From: Sphagnum compactum
Lineage: Eukaryota > Bryophyta > Sphagnopsida > Sphagnales
Length of the DNA: 64,000 nt
Assembly: GCA_965153455.1 (NCBI GenBank)
Contig: OZ234495.1
Coordinates: 14,938,875-15,002,874 of the forward strand
Direction of reading: 5' to 3'
The first letter of the stretch is position 1, and each line of letters opens with the position of its first letter. The notes under the pieces were generated by a model, which saw nothing but the letters and a program-made list of their open reading frames with translations, had not been told where the DNA came from and made no database searches. Position numbers and translations under genes: made by a program. Shown here piece after piece: positions 57,181 through 64,000 of this stretch.

Positions 57181-60100
57181 AGGTTGTTGAAGTAAGTGCA
57201 TATAAGTTTGTTAAACATATAGCATAACATGTGATAACATATAGACTAGCATGATCCAAATGTTTTCATGATAGTTCCACATGTGGCTATGTATTCACCA
57301 CACATGAATCAATAATAATTCACTACAAGCATAACCTAGCCTAACCTATGTCAACTAGGTAGTATAGGCTCAATTAATAGGCTAGTTAGATATATTAGGT
57401 ATACTAGGTAGGTAGCCTTGGCTCAGGCCTAACTAATGTGAAAACAATATGATTTAATTTAACTAAGCCCTAGGCATTTTAGTAAATTTTTTTTGTTTAT
57501 CCTTTTTTATTAGATGTCTAGATTGACACCTAGTCAAAAGGTCACCTTAATCAAATATATTAGTTAAAATAAATTTTTTTTCATGCCCCATGCTTCTAAT
57601 CAAGGTCAATACCTTTGGTCAATGCAAAATTTTAGTCAAATTGAACCTTCTAAACAAAATATGTTTTTATATAATGGGGATTGTTGATGTTTTTCAAATT
57701 CATATCTAAAAGCTAAAAGTTTAAGCTTTTGTAAGAGATTATTATTTTTTCAAATCAAAAGTGTATAGTGCAATTCCAAATGATTATGAACCACATGAAA
57801 TGGTTTGTTGATATATTGTGGGGATGCCGAGGTCTAAGAACAACACAAAAATCTTACATTTGTCCCCAATTTACTATAAGGTTGTAAAAGGTGATTTCTT
57901 CAATGAGTAAAATTTGCATGGAGGCATCAAACCATACATTATCAAGGAAAAGGACTATCCCATGGTGCACTTTCACAGACAAGTCGACTTTTTGTTTTTT
58001 GAACATTGTTCAACAAACAACTATGTTTACTAGAATTGTAGTTGAAAATAATTTTGAAAATTTTGAAAAAAACCTTTTGGAAATTGTTGATCAACTTGAA
58101 TTTGCATGTGTTTTTCCATCCAAACATGGGGATTTGTTACTATATGTTACACAACATGATTTTGAATGGCCAAAAAAATGACATTGATGGAGCGATGCAT
58201 CAACTAAAGGCAAAAAATGTGTTAGAAATAAGAGAAGGTGTGAGGAGAACCATACAACAAAAGATACAAGGTGATTAGGTAAATGAGATTAATATTAAGT
58301 ATGCATTGCAAAGGGGGGAAATATTTTGGGTTAATCAACACATTGCAATAAAATAATATCTAGGGAATCATAGACAACAAATTGTAAGTGCTTTGCATTA
58401 ATGTTTAAAATATTGTTTTTCAAATCATGAACATATGTTATGAGTTTTGCAATGCATGACAACTAGACTTTAAATGTGATCAGAATGCATACTGCATTGG
58501 AAGCTCAAACATTTATATCACTTCATTTCTTTTGAACATTATATTGTTCATATTCACTTAGTAATTACAAGTCATTACTTGATCTTTCTAAAGATTGTGG
58601 TAAATCAATCAGTGGAAGCATTAAGGCTTGATCTTTTATGAACATATGACACATAGTTGTGTTCAAATTTGACAACACATTGACCATCCTTCTGCTCATC
58701 TTGTGCACCTTCTTATCTTTCAACTTGAAATAGTGCAATTATTTTTTGAACATATATGATCATGAAACTTTAGCATTTTCAATTTGAAACTAAATGATGT
58801 TTATTTTTGTTGATTACATCCACAAGCATCTTGGTATTTATATTTGTAAATTCAATGATTAAAGAGAACACATTGTTGTATTTTAAAAAAATTATACTAT
58901 CTTGTTAATTGTAGGTGTTGTAAAATGTTAATGAAATTAATGATAGGAAGCAACCAATTATTGCTTAGGAGAAATTCTATCGATTTTTTGGATAAGTCCA
59001 CCAAACCTACAATTCTTCTACCTTGAATGTTAACAACTTGATCTTGAAAGTATAGTACATTGGGTTAAAACACATTAATTGGAGCCAAAAAAAGTGTCGA
59101 AAATCTTTGAAATTTTCAAATTATAGCATATGTGTTTTAATTTTGACATTTAAAATTTATGTTAATCATTGCAAGTTGTGTTGAGTGATTAATATGAATG
59201 TTGAGGAATTCAAATTAAAGTTTTTTAAAATTTAATTTTGGGTTTTAGTTTTCGTAAAAAACTTTTGAACTTGAAGAAATGTTGTGTTATAAATAATCAA
59301 TTTTGCAAAGGATTAAAATATATGATTTTTTTAATAAAGAGATTTTAATGTTAACAAAATCTAGACCGATAATAAACTAATATTCACATTGAAAAAATAC
59401 TCACAATTTAAAAGTTATGAAATTTCAAAATGTATGAAATTCCAAAAGTCCTTTACCACATGTAAATGGGGTGTAATGTACATGACATATAGAACAAAGT
59501 TGTAACCTATGATATAAGAAACTAAAACTTAAAATAATTAACATATTTTAGTATGATTCAAAATTATGATAATTTTTCAAAATGAAACGTAAAATTTAGT
59601 AAAATCTTCACACTTTGAAAAATTCATATTTCTTCAACAATGATATGTCATATTCCATTTATTCAACAAAAAATCATATATTGGGGCAATTATATGTATT
59701 TTGATTAATAGGTTGCTAAATATTCATTCAAAAATATCTTCATACCAAAAAGTGAAAAATATTAAAAAAATATTCACGGTCCTTTTATAAAGTAATCATG
59801 TTAATTCCTATGAATGTGTTTTGACCCCATTATCCTATGGTTGTAAGTTTTTTTTTTCATCTTATGTTTCTTGTGCAAGTTTATAAACTTCAACCCCTTT
59901 TACGTTCACATCTTTAGTATGTAAAGGAACATTCACAACCTTCTTCCTTGGAATGCCTCAATCAATTTGTAATTTTTTTGGTATATCAACAAAATAAATA
60001 AATCATTTTTTTTTCCTAAGAGATAGACACCAAAAACAAGTGTGATTCTTAATAGCTTTATGATAATTTGGAATTTTTTAATAGTTAGAATTGACCCAAG

Positions 60101-60346
60101 TTCCATTTATGTTTACACATGATGTCATTTCTTGGAATCTTGAGGTTTTTTTTTTTTTTTTGTAGTTTGTCAATAAGGTTTTCTTAACCAATGTTGCATT
60201 GTAGGTATCATTTGTGCTCTTGGATCAACAAGCGCCTTCAAAGTTTTGTGTTTGACATGTTTACAAAAAGGAGTGCTAACATTTCATTATGTTCCAATTG
60301 ATGTGTCATTGCCAAGGAATCACAGTTTCTCCACCATTACACCCCA
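57181..60346. other. AT-rich stretch, no gene recognised
   Basis: 57,340-57,415 has TAGGTAG-like words. An open frame at 57,891-58,181 is non-repetitive but matches nothing I know. A T run lies at 60,147-60,162. Nothing else is supported. Confidence 0.4.
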
Positions 60347-60862
60347 CTAGTGGGCTCCCGTGCCTGCAAGGCACGACACGGCACTGGGAAAAAACTGGGA
60401 GTCCAAAGGAGACCCCAAAGAACGTGATATCCAGAACCCCTAATTGGACGGAATTACAAATACATGATATTTCATCCTCATAACCACCCATGCAAAACTT
60501 ATCATTCGACGGAACTTACGCATACATAAATATTTCATCCACATAATCAATCCATCCAAAACTCTAAGTGGACAAAACTACAAAATTGGACGGAATACAT
60601 GATATCTCATCCTCAAAAGCACCCGTGCAGAACTCTGAGCTCATTGCACGGAACTAAAAACGTATAATATTTCATCCACAGAACTGCCGGGTTTCACGAA
60701 AACCCGGAAAAGAGGAGCCAGGCAGGTTTCAGGACCTCGACCCGACGGACGGACAGGCGGGTCCCGATCTGGGTTTCAGGACCTCGGCGGACGGACAAGA
60801 CCTCCACTGTCAGGACCTGGACGGACGCACGCACGCACGGACAAGGCACTTTATATATAAGA
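60347..60862 (-). mobile_element. Non-autonomous Helitron with both termini
   Basis: Read on the minus strand, the element starts TCTTATATATAAAGTGCC at 60,862 directly after an A, and ends CACTAG at 60,347 directly before a T. Plant Helitrons begin with TC (often TCT..TATATA), end in CTRR, and insert between A and T. A 17-nt hairpin (60,359-60,375, stem CGTGCC/GGCACG) stands 11 bases before the CTAG end, at the expected spacing. The body (516 bp) has about four irregular 65-75-bp units with GACGGAA and TATTTCATCC, and GACGGACGGACA repeats near the 5' end. There is no Rep/helicase frame, so it depends on another element. Confidence 0.85.
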
Positions 60863-61811
60863 TTTTGTCATCACCTTGACCTTTTCCTTGACCTACCAAT
60901 CTACCTACGAACGAGCTTGCATCAATTTGCAAATTTACTTGTGAGTTTAAAATGTGAAACCATCACTGCACCAACTTGCAAACTTGTATGTGAGTTTGTG
61001 CTTGCACTTGCTTGTAGATGTGTCTATTAGCTTGCATTAGAACATGAAGCCATTGCTATGAAATGACATCACACACTTGACATTGCATTATTTTGCCATT
61101 CTTGTTTTGGAATTGCTAGTTTTAACATTGTTGATAAAGGTTTGCAAAAGTGAAAATCTAAGATTTTGAATTAATTGTAACATCACACTTATTTCTTATC
61201 ATTTTGCTAGCACATAATGATAGACATGATGTGAGATCTCTAGATATGAGGTCCCTTTCATTCTTAAAAAATAGGTGTGAAAACCCTCCCATTTGTAGAT
61301 CATGAGTTGTATTTTGCAGTTATCCCAAAACCTTCTACACCTAAATCACCTCCTTTTGAAACATTGAATGATCTCTATTTAGGTTTTGATCCTAATGTTT
61401 TTTCATCTAGCAACACAGTAGAGAGGGAAAATTTTGCTCGCGATTGTGGGGAACTCGCTGTCAAGAACTGGAGTTGTTTCAGTGTGTGTGTGTTTTTTTT
61501 GTGTGTAGGATTGAAGCAAACGCAAATTTGTTAGGGGACGAGAGTAGTATTTTCGCAGCATGAACGTTGTGCTCAGATGATGATTCTCAGTGGAGAAAGA
61601 GAGAGATTAGGTCATTTGCTGAGACTGCAGAGAAAAAAGAAGTCTGGAAATAATAGTTTGGTGAAGGACTGTATTCTTTGGCCTCAAGCTCTCTCTTCTC
61701 CTCTGTAGGAATTTTTTATTTTATTTTTTCTTCTCTTCCTGGACCTTTACATTGCTACTGCTGTCCTCACTGAACAATTCTTGCAATTTGGAATAACTGC
61801 ACAGTGGTTAG
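60863..61811. other. Sequence upstream of the G-beta-like locus
   Basis: An open frame at 61,277-61,534 (with DHELYFAVIPKPSTP) is non-repetitive but unrecognised. The expected amino-terminal coiled-coil exon of a plant G-beta gene was not found here with confidence; 61,590-61,640 has Arg/Glu/Leu-rich codons but no good splice context. Confidence 0.3.
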
Positions 61812-63882
61812 AGATGTTCAAGGCAATATGGACGGAAACCTGTCAGGTTGAATGTCAACAAATTCAAGTGCTGCAGAACTCTGCAAGGACATACAGGGAA
61901 GGTATGTCACCTTCCCTCTCTCCATTGTGCAGTTGGTTGGGTCTTACTTAGAGTGGTGCGGCAGTGCAACTCAATCCAGTTCTCAAAGCTGATATCAATT
62001 TCACATCTTTTCAACATAGTTAATAAAAGAAATTTTGCAGTGCTTGACACTCATGCTAAATTTCAGATATATGCACTGGACTGGTCATACTTGGAGAGCA
62101 CACGGATAGTGTCAGCATCACAGGATGGGAGACCTATTGTATGGAATGCAGTGTCAAGCCAAAAGACTCATGCCATCAGACTGGCTTGTGCTTGGGTCAT
62201 GACAGCAGCATTCTCACCTGCTGGAACTGCAGTGGCCTGTGGTGGATTGGATAATGTATGTTCGATTTTCCATCTTAGCTCTTTGCCTGACAAGGATGGT
62301 AATCTCCCTGTGTCCCGCACACTCATGGGCCATAAGGGTTACCTCTCATGTTGTCGCTATGTGCCCAATCATGAAGCCCATATTCTCACCAGCTCCAGAG
62401 ACCAAACATGCATTTTATGGGATGCTGAAGCCAACAAGCGCTTACATACTTTTGGAGGAGATTCTCCATCTGAACATAGTGGTGACATCATGAGGTGAAT
62501 CCCCACTGATCCTACATTGTTCTTAATGTGACCTGCCCTCCAGTCTGATTGCATACTGTGGGAGAAGGTTTCGGCACTCGCTTGGTTTCACCCTTGTTTA
62601 CAGAATAGCTTTAAATGAGAGGCTGGGACTTTCCTGTCTGTGAAACCTTTCTCTTGAACCTCTACATTGCAGAAGCAAATTGTCTCACTTGAGGGCAGGA
62701 AGGTACCAGTCTAGCAAGTTGCAATTTCTGCTTCTGTGCATTTTTAGTTGTCATTGGTGCAAAGTTCAGAGTGGGTTCAACTTGGAATTAAGAAGTGTTG
62801 TTTCAGGTGGCCATGTGATTTGTTCACAGGATCTTGTCTCTACAATTCATTTCCTATCAAGTTCTATCTCTGTTATTAACTGTGGAGAAAGATGATGTTC
62901 TAAGATTTTTGTCCTGCTAACCCACTTTGGTGATAGCTGAAAGGATAAGATACATTACAAGAGACAGTGACCCCTGAGGAAGGGTGGTGACAGTGTGTCC
63001 ATTAGCACAAAGGACTCAAGCTTGTTTATCTCGGGATCATGTGTTTCAACAGCAAAGCTGTGGGACATGAGAACACCTGCTCGGGCATTGCACACTTTTC
63101 AAGGTCAAGGTGGTGATGTGAATACAGTGCAGTTCCTGCCTGATGGCCATCATTTTGGGACAGGGAGTGATGATGGAGTATGCCATTTCTTTGATACACA
63201 CATGGGCCATGAACTACAGCACTACATTGACAGCATGCCACCTCAAGGGGCCATTCCAATGTCACCTCTATTGCTTTCTCCAATTCAGGACGTCTCCTGT
63301 TTGTGGGCTATACCAATGCCAACTGCTATGTCTGGGACACCTTCTGGCTGAGGTATGGTTGCTATCATTTTAACGTGTTAGAAGATCTGACCCTATTCTT
63401 CCTTGTGGTTCTTATTGCATTATCCTGATGTCTCAGAGCAGTTATTCCAGTGTTCTTCACTTAGTGGCTGGTCTAGCTACATTGTACATAATATTTGGAG
63501 ACATGTTAGACATCTGGATGGTTCAGAGTCAATGAGCTTCAGCAAGGTGATTTCTTCAACATGTGGTGCAGACCATTAGCAGGTCCTGACTTGTCTGAAA
63601 TCAGACATTTCAACACAGAGTTAAGGACTATGCTAGTTTGCATTATATGCTCTGGACCATCTTGTGACAATTGCATGCTCTGCATGGGACCCTAAGGTAA
63701 TTTTGAGAAATGATTATATTTCAAGGAGCACAAATAAGTGTATCTGCAGAGCATGTGAATGTGCCTTGATAACAAATCTAGGAGGTGGGATGGGAGAGGG
63801 ACACTGTAGTCGGGTAAGCTGCCTTGGCATGGCATCAGATGGGAGTGCACTGTGTACAGGAAGCTGGGATACGTCCTTGAAG
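61812..63882 (+). pseudogene. AGB1-like: Heterotrimeric G-protein beta subunit locus (AGB1-like), probably broken
   Basis: WD40 exons in AGB1 order: 61,812-61,901 (YGRKPV, CCRTLQGHTGK), 62,067-62,494 (IYALDW to HSGDIM), 62,994-63,352 (SVSISTKDSSLFISGSC to YVWDT), and about 63,750-63,882 ([25 protein letters not shown]). The final exon (IWAF-type end) would lie outside the window. The splice sites are consensus and phases fit. However, the third exon needs a one-base shift near 63,225-63,262 to continue as NVTSIAFSNSGRLLFVGYTNANCYVWDT, and another near 63,338-63,344 before LLAE. Conserved WD residues are changed (GSCDSTA to GSCVSTA, HGHEGDVN to QGQGGDVN). The amino-terminal coiled coil is not found. 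I favour a pseudogene; assembly error in a true gene is possible. Intact G-beta pairs with G-gamma at the plasma membrane. Confidence 0.75.
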
Positions 63883-64000
63883 GTCAGTGTGTTCCTTGTA
63901 GTGGACTATAAGTTGACTGTTTTCACAGATTGGATTTCTGTACTTGCTGCATTGGAGTAAATTGTGGCTATGCTGAGAGGTGGCATTTATCAGTTGCATG
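63883..64000. other. Window edge, intron-like sequence of the G-beta locus
   Basis: Follows the donor AAG/GTCAGT. No further exon is seen before the end of the window. Confidence 0.4.

Noticed and set aside
57891-58181. A 96-codon open frame in AT-rich DNA
   Set aside because: Non-repetitive, but no recognised motif, no splice context and no neighbouring exon; too weak to call.

Overview
The window looks like nuclear DNA from a land plant with a large, repeat-rich, AT-rich genome. The evidence is a set of spliced plant genes (a chloroplast-type PPR protein, an ALS3/STAR2-like transporter, an OEP16 pore protein and a plant G-protein beta subunit), GT-AG introns, and a dense population of decayed plant transposons. 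A fern, lycophyte or gymnosperm would fit, but the sequence alone does not fix the lineage. No rRNA, tRNA, CRISPR array or bacterial-type operon was seen.

Layout. 1-4,100: no supported gene; a PIF/Harbinger-type MITE with a TAA duplication (1,590-1,891), an inverted-repeat element, and a striking array of hairpin-forming GAAGAAG...CTTCTTC units (about 2,795-3,825). 4,400-5,290: an unrecognised, broken coding remnant. 4,240-12,260: many copies of a short GCAATACCCRCAT-like motif in both orientations, including 50-bp and 53-bp tandem arrays, around a decayed Mutator-like transposase (9,230-11,930, minus). 15,805-18,963 (minus): a complete three-exon PPR gene, EMB1006-like. 19,184-19,530: a second TIR MITE. 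21,805-22,638 (minus): a two-exon gene for a small membrane protein of unknown role, with a GC-richer probable leader to about 23,950. 25,033-25,346: a foldback element. 26,400-31,310: a hAT element remnant with a row of exon-like tandem units. 32,930-33,540 (plus): an internally deleted pseudogene copy of the PPR gene. 34,994-36,292 (minus): a two-exon ALS3/STAR2-like gene, probably with a 5' UTR intron. 38,816-39,085: a 45-bp tandem repeat. 43,850-46,930: a Ty1/copia remnant. 49,657-52,577 (plus): an OEP16-like gene in seven proposed exons. 55,925-56,216: a long hairpin element. 56,300-57,180: a GC-rich insert. 60,347-60,862 (minus): a compact non-autonomous Helitron with both termini. 61,812 to the right edge (plus): a G-protein beta-subunit locus with frame breaks, probably a pseudogene, running out of the window.

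The genes do not form a functional cluster. The PPR protein and OEP16 both point to plastids, and ALS3/STAR2 proteins are membrane partners of a half-size ABC ATPase, but nothing indicates joint regulation. I did not find a convincing new multi-gene system. The most unusual observations are the tandem hairpin array, the motif field around the Mutator-like element, the TIR family carrying TAGGTAG blocks, the well-bounded Helitron, and the broken copies of conserved genes.
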